Source: Deltaproteobacteria bacterium
Lineage (GTDB): Bacteria > Desulfobacterota > Desulfobacteria > Desulfobacterales > JAUVKB01
Assembly: GCA_030596405.1 (NCBI GenBank)
Contig: JAUVKB010000016.1
Location: forward strand, 1-18,779
Direction of reading: 5' to 3'
DNA length: 18,779 nt
Shown: positions 1-7,282 of the stretch, piece by piece
Numbering within the stretch: position 1 is the first letter of the stretch
Layout of the letters: each line of letters starts with the position of its first letter
Program-made: the position numbers and the translations under genes
Notes under the pieces: generated by a model
What the model was told of the DNA's origin: nothing
The model's input: the letters and a program-made list of their open reading frames with translations, nothing else
The model's database searches: none

Positions 1-1844
1 CGCATTACCGCTTCTATTTTTATCTTTGCCGTGTAGCGCATCGACGCAGTCGCAGGAAAAATGGCCAGCCCTGAAATCGACCTTATCGATTTCATGTCAA
101 GCAATTTTATACTTTCCCGGCGCTCAAAGGTCAGGGGCATCCCCCCCATATCCGCCATGTTGCCGGCATATGCAACAGACGCATCCTGAATAACGGCATC
201 AAACGGGCTGGCAACAGATTCAAAATATTCTTCAATACTTTTTTCCTCCTCCCTTACAAACCGGATCACTCTGGGATTTACGGTTTCAGCCAGATACGTA
301 TCAAGAGCCTGCTTGAATTCCTGGAATATCAGATATAGAGTATTGGAAAAACCTGACGCATCAATATTTTCCTCATACTCATTATAGAATATTTTATAAT
401 TTCTGATAAATCCGATTATATCCTTTAAGACTTCACCCGACCGGGCATCGAAAAACCGGTCTATATCCAATTTAAATTTATGCCTGATCTTGTCAGCCGC
501 ACCATCAAGAGTATTATTTATCATCGATTTTATCCGATCCATCTTCCCCTGGTGGGACTTGACCTTTTCGATGATTTCATTAACACTGTCGGCATCCCCG
601 ACAAGAATATCATGATTGACACGCACCTGGTGACACAACCCGTCTGAAATTATACACAGACGTTCAAGATGGTTTTTGAACAGTATGGAATACGTTTCTC
701 TTTCAAGCTTATTATTAAAAGATGACTCAAAACTCTCTGTTTCTTTGTCTGAAAAATTTACAAGTTCCTCCTCTTTTTCCCACTGAGCAAGCCTTTGCCT
801 GTCTTTTTGCGTCATTTTTTTACCTTGTGCCTTAAACAGGTTAAAAAGCGATGACAATGCGTAAATCTCAGGCTCGGGTTTTATCAATAAAAGGTCTTCT
901 TCTATCCTTTCAATCAAAGATTTAAGATCGTCTATCGATTCGTGCTCGCTAAAATCACAATTGATTATAAATATGATATTATCCATGATTCCCATTTTTT
1001 TTATCATGGACAAAAATCTTATATCCGCCCGCCGCAAACCTGTTCTGCTGCTTATCACATAAATAATAAAGTGTGTAAAAAGCAGATAATCCTGGATCAT
1101 GGCAAGATGAAGAGGATTTGGAGAATCACTTCCCTGGCAGTCTGCAATTTCAATATTATTACCGATATTTCCGGAATTAATTTGCAACTGAATATCTTTA
1201 AGATATACTGCCAGTGCATCGTCTCCCGCAAAAGCCCTGTGTTCTCCAAAAAGATCATCCTCATATTCCCATATTTTTGTATCGGAACAAACAATATCTT
1301 TAACACGGTCATATCCCTTTAAGTAGGATGAAAGAAGAACGCTGTTTGTGTTTCGTGCATCATCTGTAATCAAAAGTTCCGTCTCCAAGGCGCCTATCGC
1401 CTGTTGAAGATCAGCCCGATCTTTTTTCCGCCTGATGTCGAATCCGTCGGTTTTTGAACGCTGATTTAAAGATGGGAAAAGGACCATAGCTTCTTTTATT
1501 TCGCTATTCACCTCATCCCAGGATTTAAAAAAAAGTTTTGCTTTAAGTGTTTCTCCGATGCGAATCTTTGTAACAATCGACGTAACGACACCGGCACCGC
1601 GTTTTAAATAATCACCCTTGAAAAGTGAATTTGCAAAAGTACTCTTCCCCGATTTTATCGGGCCTACAACAGCAACACGAACAATCTCTTCGGATATATG
1701 CTTATCGATCTCCCTGCATGTTTTTTCCCAATCTCCAAAAAAAAAGCCTGTCATTCCAGGCATCGATTTCACGTCGGAAAATAAAGCTATAAGCTCTTGG
1801 TTTATCTGTAAAATTTTATTTTTAAGCGTATAATAGCTATTCAT
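1..1844 (-). CDS. Dynamin-like large GTPase (partial, C-terminus beyond left edge)
   Basis: The reading frame is open from ATG 1844 to the left edge, giving 614 visible codons with no stop. Seen: a P-loop GPIKSGKST at residues 61-69, a switch I-like VVTSIVT with Thr88, a G3 DxxG motif (DCQG, residues 235-238), and a G4-like NCD at 295-297 where NKxD is usual. Hydrophobic strands precede G3 and G4. After the G domain (about residues 55-330) the protein becomes charged and probably helical. This architecture matches the bacterial dynamin-like or dynamin-family GTPases, which bind and remodel membranes or act in stress responses. The specific role here is unknown. An in-frame ATG two codons upstream (1850) and a GTG at 1859 are alternative starts; no strong Shine-Dalgarno sequence separates them. 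The gene is transcribed alone, about 210 bases downstream of bioA. Family call is fairly sure; function is not. Confidence 0.8.
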   Translation of the reverse strand, partial: MNSYYTLKNKILQINQELIALFSDVKSMPGMTGFFFGDWEKTCREIDKHISEEIVRVAVVGPIKSGKSTFANSLFKGDYLKRGAGVVTSIVTKIRIGETLKAKLFFKSWDEVNSEIKEAMVLFPSLNQRSKTDGFDIRRKKDRADLQQAIGALETELLITDDARNTNSVLLSSYLKGYDRVKDIVCSDTKIWEYEDDLFGEHRAFAGDDALAVYLKDIQLQINSGNIGNNIEIADCQGSDSPNPLHLAMIQDYLLFTHFIIYVISSRTGLRRADIRFLSMIKKMGIMDNIIFIINCDFSEHESIDDLKSLIERIEEDLLLIKPEPEIYALSSLFNLFKAQGKKMTQKDRQRLAQWEKEEELVNFSDKETESFESSFNNKLERETYSILFKNHLERLCIISDGLCHQVRVNHDILVGDADSVNEIIEKVKSHQGKMDRIKSMINNTLDGAADKIRHKFKLDIDRFFDARSGEVLKDIIGFIRNYKIFYNEYEENIDASGFSNTLYLIFQEFKQALDTYLAETVNPRVIRFVREEEKSIEEYFESVASPFDAVIQDASVAYAGNMADMGGMPLTFERRESIKLLDMKSIRSISGLAIFPATASMRYTAKIKIEAVM

Positions 1845-1887
1845 AATCATTATTGCCACAGTCAATACCGTTTAATATTAACGTAAA

Positions 1888-1916
1888 TTTGTACAATGCA
1901 TTAAATTGATTGTCAA
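1888..1916 (-). promoter_or_regulatory. Candidate sigma70 promoter for the dynamin-like GTPase
   Basis: Read on the minus strand, a perfect TTGACA (plus positions 1911-1916) is followed after exactly 17 bases by TACAAA (1888-1893), a 4/6 match to the -10 consensus. Transcription would begin near 1881, leaving a leader of about 37 bases before ATG 1844. The surroundings are very A+T rich, so chance matches are possible. It would let the GTPase be expressed independently of bioBA. Confidence 0.45.
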
Positions 1917-2055
1917 AACGATTTAATATTTTATTTTTTCAATAATTTTGAAATTAACAGTATTACTTGATTGTCGCTGAAGGAAGGGAAAAAATAATTG
2001 TCGCTAATCAAAAGAATCGTTTAAGCGTTCACAGGGTCTCGCCTGGAGAGGCCTT

Positions 2056-3444
2056 TTATCCGTATTCGGTAACAGCGCGGATAGATTCGTATGTAATTTC
2101 ACATATCCTGTCTATTTCATTAATTGAAACGGCAAGAGGAGGCATAAGTACGATTACATCACCTAACGGACGTATAATAAGCCCTTGCTTTCGCGCCTGC
2201 AATATTATCCTGCGTCCTGTTTGCTTTTGTGGCGGAAAAGGCTCCTTTGTTTTTTTGTCTGCAACTATCTCTATGCCGACCATAATTCCTTTTTGGCGCA
2301 GATCGCCGACGTGTGCCAGGGACAAAAACGGTTGTAATTTTTTTGCCAGGCGCTTGATCTTTCCAGCAAGATTTTCAATAATGTTCTCTTGTTCAAAAAC
2401 TTCCATATTTGCAATGGCCACGGCACAGGCAAGGGGATTGCCCGTATAGGTGTGGCCATGAAAAAAAGTTTTAAACTCCTCGTATCTTCCCAAAAACCCT
2501 TGATATATTTCTTCAGTGGTCAAAGTCGCCGCAAGAGGCAGATAACCTCCTGAGATTCCCTTGGCAAGAGCCATTATGTCGGGCGACACCTCTTCATGCT
2601 CACACGCGAACATTTTGCCGGTCTTTCCGAAACCTACCGCAACCTCGTCGGCAATCATAAGGATATTATATCTGCTGCAAAGCTCTCTTACCTTTTTCAG
2701 ATATCCTTCAGGCTGTACTAAAAGCCCGGCAGCTCCCTGCACCAGGGGTTCTATCACAAGAGCGGCAACCTCATGCGCATGTTTTTTCATAACAGCTTCC
2801 ATATGAGCTATACATTCAAAACCGCATGACGGATGAGTTTTATCTTTTATTGTTTTGCCAAAGGGGCATCTATAGCAATAAGGAGATTTGACCTGTATGG
2901 AGTCGAAAAGAAGGGGGCCGTATACGGAATGAAACAGATCGATGCCGCCTACGCTGACGGAACCTATGGTATCACCATGGTATGCATTGGTCATGGAGAT
3001 AAATTTTGTCTTGTTTCGATCCCCTTTAAAAGATTGCTGTTGATACTGAAAGGCAATTTTAAGGGCTATTTCGACTGCGGTGGAGCCGCTATCTGAATAA
3101 AAAACCCTTTTCAGACCTTTTGGAGCAATATTAATCAGTTTTTTTGCGCATGTAATGGCAGGGACATTGGAAAGTCCGAGCAGTGTTGAATGCGCGATCA
3201 TATCGATCTGTTTCTTTACGGCAAGATCAAGCTCTTTTTTCCTGTGGCCGTGTACGTTCGTCCAGAGCGAGGATATACCATCGATATATTCATTACCGTC
3301 TATATCCTTTAATATGCATCCGTCTCCCTGCTCAATGACAATAGTATCTTCCTTTTCATGCTCGCGCATCTGGGTAAAAGGGTACCAGATATATTTTTTT
3401 TCGTCTGCCTTAAGCTGCTGATTTTTTGTTCTAATATTATCCAT
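2056..3444 (-). CDS. bioA: Adenosylmethionine-8-amino-7-oxononanoate aminotransferase
   Basis: BioA is the PLP enzyme that moves an amino group to 8-amino-7-oxononanoate, using S-adenosylmethionine as donor, to form 7,8-diaminononanoate in biotin synthesis. The 462-residue protein has the family's usual length and landmarks: WYPFTQM at 20-26, the cofactor-binding SDSGSTAVEIALK (117-129), the PLP-ring Asp266 in DEVAVGFGKTG, the Schiff-base Lys295 in ALAKGISGGYLPL, and HGHTYTGNPLAC at 329-340. Two cysteine pairs (C190/C193 and C207/C211) sit in a central insert; I recall similar pairs in homologues from anaerobes. The ATG at 3442-3444 lies inside the end of bioB (8-base overlap), with AGGA about 10 bases upstream, so the two are transcribed and probably translated together. 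No clear intrinsic terminator follows. Confidence 0.95.
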   Translation of the reverse strand: MDNIRTKNQQLKADEKKYIWYPFTQMREHEKEDTIVIEQGDGCILKDIDGNEYIDGISSLWTNVHGHRKKELDLAVKKQIDMIAHSTLLGLSNVPAITCAKKLINIAPKGLKRVFYSDSGSTAVEIALKIAFQYQQQSFKGDRNKTKFISMTNAYHGDTIGSVSVGGIDLFHSVYGPLLFDSIQVKSPYCYRCPFGKTIKDKTHPSCGFECIAHMEAVMKKHAHEVAALVIEPLVQGAAGLLVQPEGYLKKVRELCSRYNILMIADEVAVGFGKTGKMFACEHEEVSPDIMALAKGISGGYLPLAATLTTEEIYQGFLGRYEEFKTFFHGHTYTGNPLACAVAIANMEVFEQENIIENLAGKIKRLAKKLQPFLSLAHVGDLRQKGIMVGIEIVADKKTKEPFPPQKQTGRRIILQARKQGLIIRPLGDVIVLMPPLAVSINEIDRICEITYESIRAVTEYG

Positions 3445-4432
3445 TATTATTAAGTCCTGCCTGCCTGATCATATCCATATCCGTTTTTATGCTTCGGCCC
3501 TTTGTAGTCAAATAATTGCCCACCATTAACCCGTTTGCGCCGGCCAAAAACACCCATGACTGATAATCCTGCAGCACAACTTCCCTGCCGCCGCATATGG
3601 TTATGTCCTTTTCCGGGTTTATAAACCTGAAAAGGGCTATACACTTTAATGCTTCCATGGGTGAAAGCAATGGCCTGTTTTCCATCCTGGACCCGGGGAT
3701 CGGGTTTAGAAAATTTATCGGTATCACATCAACATCAAGCTCTTTTAGGGTAAATGCCAGCTCCACACGCTGTTCCCACGTTTCACCCAACCCCAGTATG
3801 CCTCCGCAGCAGATATTAAGGCCTGTGGATTTGACAAGTTTGACCGTCTCGATATCTTCGTCGTAAGCATGTGTCGTGCATATTTGATCAAAATAACTTC
3901 TGGCGGTTTCCAGGTTGTGATGATACGTTGTAACTCCTGACGCTTTAAGCTTTTTTGCCATCGATTCGGTCAGCATGCCTAAGGACGCACAGACATTAAT
4001 ATCTGTTTTTAATTTTATTTTTTCCGCTACGCGGCAGATTGTTTCTATTTCGTCTTTTTTTAACATGTAGCCGCTGGTTACCATAGAGTATTTTACAGCG
4101 CCTGCTTTGTGCATGGAAACCCCGGTGTCCATGAGCTCTTTTTCACTTAACAACGGATAGGTTTTGACTCCTGTTTTATGATGGGCGGACTGGGCGCAGA
4201 ATGCGCAGTCCTGGGAACAGAGCCACGATTTTGCATTAATTATAGAGCATGTAAAAACATTGTCCGATTTGAATTTATTCCTTATTTTATTGGCGCATGT
4301 GATTAAATCTGTAGTATGTTCTTTGGAAATATTCGCAAGATCGCACGCCTCTTTATAAGAGATAATGCTGCTTGTTCCTTTTAAAATTTTATCGGTTATG
4401 TTATTTATAAAGTCATTAAACATTATTTTCAT
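3437..4432 (-). CDS. bioB: Biotin synthase, radical SAM, with a non-E. coli cysteine pattern
   Basis: BioB inserts sulfur into dethiobiotin to make biotin, using a radical-SAM [4Fe-4S] cluster plus a sacrificial auxiliary cluster. Seen in the 331 residues: the CxxxCxxC radical-SAM motif at C72/C76/C79 (CSQDCAFCAQS), VCASLGM with C148, HHNLET at 171-176, ICCGGILGLGE with C208/C209, ICGGRE with C280 and R283, and AGANGLMVGNYLTT near the C-terminus. By alignment from memory, C148, C208 and R283 match E. coli C128, C188 and R260. The position of E. coli C97 is Ser116, and extra cysteines C209 and C280 flank the site, so the auxiliary cluster may differ. A second start, Met4 at 4423, is possible. 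It is the first gene of a bioB-bioA pair; bioD, bioF and other biotin genes are not in the window. Confidence 0.95.
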   Translation of the reverse strand: MKIMFNDFINNITDKILKGTSSIISYKEACDLANISKEHTTDLITCANKIRNKFKSDNVFTCSIINAKSWLCSQDCAFCAQSAHHKTGVKTYPLLSEKELMDTGVSMHKAGAVKYSMVTSGYMLKKDEIETICRVAEKIKLKTDINVCASLGMLTESMAKKLKASGVTTYHHNLETARSYFDQICTTHAYDEDIETVKLVKSTGLNICCGGILGLGETWEQRVELAFTLKELDVDVIPINFLNPIPGSRMENRPLLSPMEALKCIALFRFINPEKDITICGGREVVLQDYQSWVFLAGANGLMVGNYLTTKGRSIKTDMDMIRQAGLNNNG

Positions 4433-4483
4433 CTCGTTTTCATCTTTTAAAGATTTCAGGTTATCATGTTAAACACAATCCAG

Positions 4484-4496
4484 CATACAAAGTATG
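4484..4496. repeat. Short palindrome CATAC-aaa-GTATG upstream of bioB
   Basis: A perfect 5-base inverted repeat around AAA lies about 52 bases upstream of the bioB start. It could be a protein-binding site or a chance palindrome. It is separate from the larger BirA-like repeat further upstream. Confidence 0.3.
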
Positions 4497-4520
4497 TTAC
4501 TGAATCAAAGAGCAAAACGT

Positions 4521-4574
4521 TTGTCAACCATCATTAATTTTGTTTTGGGCATTAATTTTGTTTTGGGTTGACAG
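4521..4574. promoter_or_regulatory. BirA-like operator half-sites with an expanded spacer
   Basis: TTGTCAACC (4521-4529) and GGTTGACAG (4566-4574) form an inverted repeat with 8 of 9 positions complementary. They resemble the BirA biotin-repressor half-sites TTGTAAACC and GGTTTACAA that control bio operons in many bacteria. Canonical half-sites are about 14-16 bases apart; here the gap is 36 bases because of an 18-base tandem duplication, and would be 18 with a single copy. Each half-site also contains TTGACA in the outward direction, so binding could block divergent -35 elements for bioB (minus) and the DUF4911 gene (plus). That no good -10 is evident for either direction weakens the promoter part. 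Confidence 0.45.
4533..4568. repeat. Perfect 18-base tandem duplication
   Basis: Two adjacent copies of ATTAATTTTGTTTTGGG plus one base (C in the first copy, T in the second) fill 4533-4550 and 4551-4568. Seventeen of the 18 positions are identical. The duplication sits almost entirely between the two BirA-like half-sites, so it looks like a recent slippage event that altered their spacing by 18 bases, between one and two helical turns. Confidence 0.85.
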
Positions 4575-4607
4575 TAAAGATATAAGCATGATTAGAGGAT
4601 TTGTAAT

Positions 4608-4646
4608 ATGATTGTAAAATCTTTGGGAGTGTTGACATCTTCTTGA
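4608..4646 (+). CDS. Possible 12-residue leader ORF overlapping the next start
   Basis: ATG 4608 has a good Shine-Dalgarno sequence (AGAGGA at 4594-4599, 8 bases upstream) and reads 12 codons (MIVKSLGVLTSS) to TGA at 4644-4646. The stop overlaps the TTG start of the next gene at 4643-4645. This arrangement suits translational coupling: a ribosome ending on the leader could restart on the weak TTG. It could instead be a chance short ORF, or the true N-terminus of the next protein separated from it by a sequencing error. There is no run of a single amino-acid codon, so classical attenuation is not indicated. Confidence 0.3.
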   Translation: MIVKSLGVLTSS

Positions 4647-4876
4647 AAACAATAAAAAAGTATTATCGTGTCGACCACAGAGAAATTTGTTTTATTAAAT
4701 TTATTCTTGAAGCTTATGACGGCATTGCGGTTTTAACAACGCTCGATTCAGGGCTTGGCATTGTTGAAATAAACATTGCTCCAGGATGTGAAAAGGATGT
4801 TGAGTCTGTTTTGCAAGACCTTAAAAATGACATAATGATAGAAGATACAGATTATTCAAACAAAAGGAGGGAATAA
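4643..4876 (+). CDS. DUF4911-like small conserved protein
   Basis: A 77-residue protein without signal peptide or membrane segment. Its pattern (YYRVDHREICFIKFILEAYD, then TTLDSGLGIVEINIAPGC) matches what I recall of the DUF4911 family, small proteins of unknown function found mainly in Desulfobacterota-type bacteria. The fold looks like alternating strands and helices. The only plausible start is TTG 4643; GGGAG lies 13 bases upstream, a poor distance, and a short leader ORF with a better ribosome site ends on this start. The stop overlaps the next ATG by one base (TAATG), so it is coupled to the secreted protein downstream and probably co-transcribed with miaB. Function unknown. Confidence 0.7.
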   Translation: MKTIKKYYRVDHREICFIKFILEAYDGIAVLTTLDSGLGIVEINIAPGCEKDVESVLQDLKNDIMIEDTDYSNKRRE

Positions 4877-5283
4877 TGAAAACAAGACGATGGCTGGGTC
4901 TTGTGATGTTGGCGTGTTTTTGTTCACTCGGAATGGGGAGTATGAATAACGACGGCATGGTTACCGTCCCTGAACCTGAAAAAAATTATTACGTAACCCT
5001 TATTGATCAGTCAGACGTGTCTATCGACCTTGAAAAGTTTTCCTGCAACGGCAAGACATATTTTACGGGCAAGCTGGGCAGGGCGGAGATATCCATCGAT
5101 TTTGACAAAATAGACTCGATTTTGTTTTTCCTGAAAGATGATCATGTCCAGGCAAACGTAAAATTAAAGGACGGAAAGGTTCTTGAAACTATCGTGGGGA
5201 AAAAAAAGTTCTGTTACGGAAAATCTTCATTTGCCGACGTCAAAATATTGATGCAGGACATTAAAACGATAGTTGTACATTAA
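4876..5283 (+). CDS. Secreted or lipid-anchored hypothetical protein
   Basis: I do not recognise this 135-residue protein. Residues 1-22 form a signal peptide (KTRR followed by a hydrophobic stretch). Cysteines C15 and C17 fall in the hydrophobic core, but a proper lipobox is not clear, so export to the periplasm is more likely than lipidation. The mature part is rich in strands and lysine, with two cysteines (FSCNGK and KFCYGK) that could form a disulfide, and repeated IDxDKI-type strands suggesting a small beta-barrel or sandwich. The start is well supported: GGAGG precedes ATG 4876, and the preceding stop overlaps it. It lies 39 bases upstream of miaB. A role in tRNA modification is not suggested by an exported protein, so the link may be only transcriptional. 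Confidence 0.75.
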   Translation: MKTRRWLGLVMLACFCSLGMGSMNNDGMVTVPEPEKNYYVTLIDQSDVSIDLEKFSCNGKTYFTGKLGRAEISIDFDKIDSILFFLKDDHVQANVKLKDGKVLETIVGKKKFCYGKSSFADVKILMQDIKTIVVH

Positions 5284-5322
5284 AAATTTTACGGCGGACT
5301 TTTTACGAGTGTATCAAATTTG

Positions 5323-6687
5323 ATGGACACAAAAAACCTCTATATAAATACCATCGGCTGTCAAATGAATGTTTATGACTCCGAACAGATTGCAAAGGCA
5401 CTGATACCTTTAAACTACAGAGCTGCTCCATCTTTGGAGGATGCCGATCTGGTTATTGTTAATACATGTTCAATAAGGGAAAAGGCTGAGCAGAAAGCCT
5501 TTAGTTTCCTGGGACGGCTGAGCAGACTAAAAAGAAAAAAGCCGGGGCTTATCATCGGAGTCGGGGGGTGCGTTGCGCAGCAGGAAGGAAAAAAGATTGT
5601 TAAGCGTATGCCTCACATCGATATTGTTTTCGGGACGCACGCGATCGGCCGTTTGCCCCTGCATATAAAAAATATCGAATTAAAACGGTATCGTATTGTC
5701 GATATTGAGATGTCGGAAAAAATAGATGAATTCGGGCATATTGACGGTTTTCAGCAAAATAAGAATGTGACAAGTTTTGTGACCATCATGCAGGGGTGTG
5801 AAAATTTTTGCACTTACTGTGTGGTTCCATATGTGCGGGGCATAGAAATAAGCCGGAATCCTGAAAATATTATCAAAGAGATACGTCATCTTGTCGATTC
5901 GGGTGTGCGCGAAGTTACATTACTGGGACAAAATGTAAACAGCTACGGAAAAAAGGAGAAACACTGCTCTTTTCCCGAGCTTCTTGCGCGTGTTAATGAG
6001 ATAGACGGACTTGCGAGAATCAGATTCACCACATCCCACCCAAAGGATCTTTCGGAAGATCTTATGCATGCATTTAAGGATATGGATAAATTATGCAGAC
6101 ATATCCACCTTCCTGTACAGTCAGGATCAAACAGGGTCTTAAAAAAGATGAACCGGAAATATACCGGCGAATTATACCTTGAAAAAGTAGAAAGGCTGCG
6201 CAATTTCTGCCCTGAAATTGCGATAACCTCTGATATTATTGTTGGATTTCCCGGAGAAACAGACGCTGACTTTGTTGAAACCCTTGATTTAATAGAAAAG
6301 GTCGGGTTTGACGGCCTATTTGCTTTTATGTATTCTGATCGTCCAAAAGTTCCTGCAACCGCTTTTCCAGACAAGGTTTCAAAGCGTGAAAAAAAAGAAA
6401 GATTACAAACGCTGCTCGATTTTCAGGACAGGTTTGCAATAAAAAAAAATGTGGAACTATTAGGTAAAAACGAATCGGTGCTGGTTGAAGGTTTCAGTAA
6501 AAAATATTCTAAAAATGCCGACCGGAGTATGCCGGAAAACATCCAGTGGACGGGGCGGACGTCGACAAACAAGAGCGTAAACTTTGTCCGGAGAAAAGGT
6601 TCTGTTTTAAAAAACTATACAGGTAAAATGGTTGATATAAAAATTGAAAAAGTACTTGCCCATTCACTTTTGGGCAAGCAGTGCTGA
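5323..6687 (+). CDS. miaB: tRNA-2-methylthio-N6-dimethylallyladenosine synthase
   Basis: MiaB is a radical-SAM methylthiotransferase that converts i6A37 to ms2i6A37 in tRNAs reading codons beginning with U. The 454-residue protein has the three expected parts. The N-terminal UPF0004 domain carries its auxiliary-cluster cysteines C13 (TIGCQMNVYDSE), C49 (VNTCSIREKAEQK) and C83 (GGCVAQQEG). The radical-SAM core has C159/C163/C166 in GCENFCTYCVVPYVRG, plus HLPVQSGS and SDIIVGFPGET. A C-terminal TRAM domain starts near NKSVNFVRRKG. TIGCQMN and SIREKAEQK distinguish MiaB from MtaB and RimO. A TTG lies one codon upstream (5320); I prefer ATG 5323, though the ribosome site is weak. It probably belongs with the two small genes upstream. 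Confidence 0.95.
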   Translation: MDTKNLYINTIGCQMNVYDSEQIAKALIPLNYRAAPSLEDADLVIVNTCSIREKAEQKAFSFLGRLSRLKRKKPGLIIGVGGCVAQQEGKKIVKRMPHIDIVFGTHAIGRLPLHIKNIELKRYRIVDIEMSEKIDEFGHIDGFQQNKNVTSFVTIMQGCENFCTYCVVPYVRGIEISRNPENIIKEIRHLVDSGVREVTLLGQNVNSYGKKEKHCSFPELLARVNEIDGLARIRFTTSHPKDLSEDLMHAFKDMDKLCRHIHLPVQSGSNRVLKKMNRKYTGELYLEKVERLRNFCPEIAITSDIIVGFPGETDADFVETLDLIEKVGFDGLFAFMYSDRPKVPATAFPDKVSKREKKERLQTLLDFQDRFAIKKNVELLGKNESVLVEGFSKKYSKNADRSMPENIQWTGRTSTNKSVNFVRRKGSVLKNYTGKMVDIKIEKVLAHSLLGKQC

Positions 6688-6739
6688 TTACCGTCCGGGG
6701 TTGAAGTTTTATTTTTTTGACTTGAAAGGAGAAAAAGTT

Positions 6740-7237
6740 ATGCTGCTTGAAGTAAATATAGTGGGCATGAGTATGGACCAGACGTCAAATACGCCGATTA
6801 TTATACTAAAGTCTTTGAAAGATGATCAGATAATTCCAATATGGATCGGGCTGCTGGAAGCAACATCGATAGCTTCGGCCCTTCAGAATATCAAGTTTGA
6901 TCGTCCCATGACTCACGATCTGTTCAAAAATCTTCTGGAAATGCTTAACATAAAGATTACAAAGGTGGAAGTATGTGATTTAAAAGACAAAACTTACTAT
7001 GCCAAGATACATTTTGATTCGGTGGACAGGGTTTTCAGCATGGATGCCAGGCCGAGTGATGCAATTGCGATCGCTCTTCGATTCAATGCCCCTATTTTTG
7101 TGGACGAAAAAGTCGTTGATAAATCTAAAATGGGGAAAGGCGATGCTGAGATTCTGGATAAAAGCGAAGAAGGCAAAAAATGGGCCGATTATCTTAATAA
7201 ACTTTCTTTAGATGATTTTGGAAAATACAAGGTATGA
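6740..7237 (+). CDS. Bifunctional nuclease (BFN) family protein
   Basis: This 165-residue protein belongs to the BFN domain family (DNase-RNase domain, PF02577). Landmarks: LLEVNIVGMSMDQTSNTPIIILK at the N-terminus, IPIWIGLLEATSIA around residues 34-47, MTHDLFKNLLEMLN, YYAKIHF, and the conserved RPSDAIAIALRFNAPIFV. Plant relatives show DNase and RNase activity; the bacterial role is unproven, and many members may act as regulators. The frame extends upstream to 6644, overlapping the end of miaB, but ATG 6740 is the better start: AAAGGAG lies 8 bases upstream and the family begins here. The C-terminal 30 residues are charged and poorly conserved. It is 52 bases after miaB, likely in the same transcript. 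Confidence 0.9.
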   Translation: MLLEVNIVGMSMDQTSNTPIIILKSLKDDQIIPIWIGLLEATSIASALQNIKFDRPMTHDLFKNLLEMLNIKITKVEVCDLKDKTYYAKIHFDSVDRVFSMDARPSDAIAIALRFNAPIFVDEKVVDKSKMGKGDAEILDKSEEGKKWADYLNKLSLDDFGKYKV

Positions 7238-7282
7238 CATTCTGCTAAAAACGGCAATGCGCCTGCCCTGTCTCACTTAACT

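Noticed and set aside
2027..2055. Possible intrinsic terminator after bioA
   Set aside because: Only a 4-base GC stem (CAGG/CCTG) or a mismatched longer stem can form, and no T run follows on the minus strand.
1967..2449. 160-codon frame on the plus strand overlapping bioA
   Set aside because: It is antisense to the conserved C-terminal part of BioA, and the translation resembles no family.
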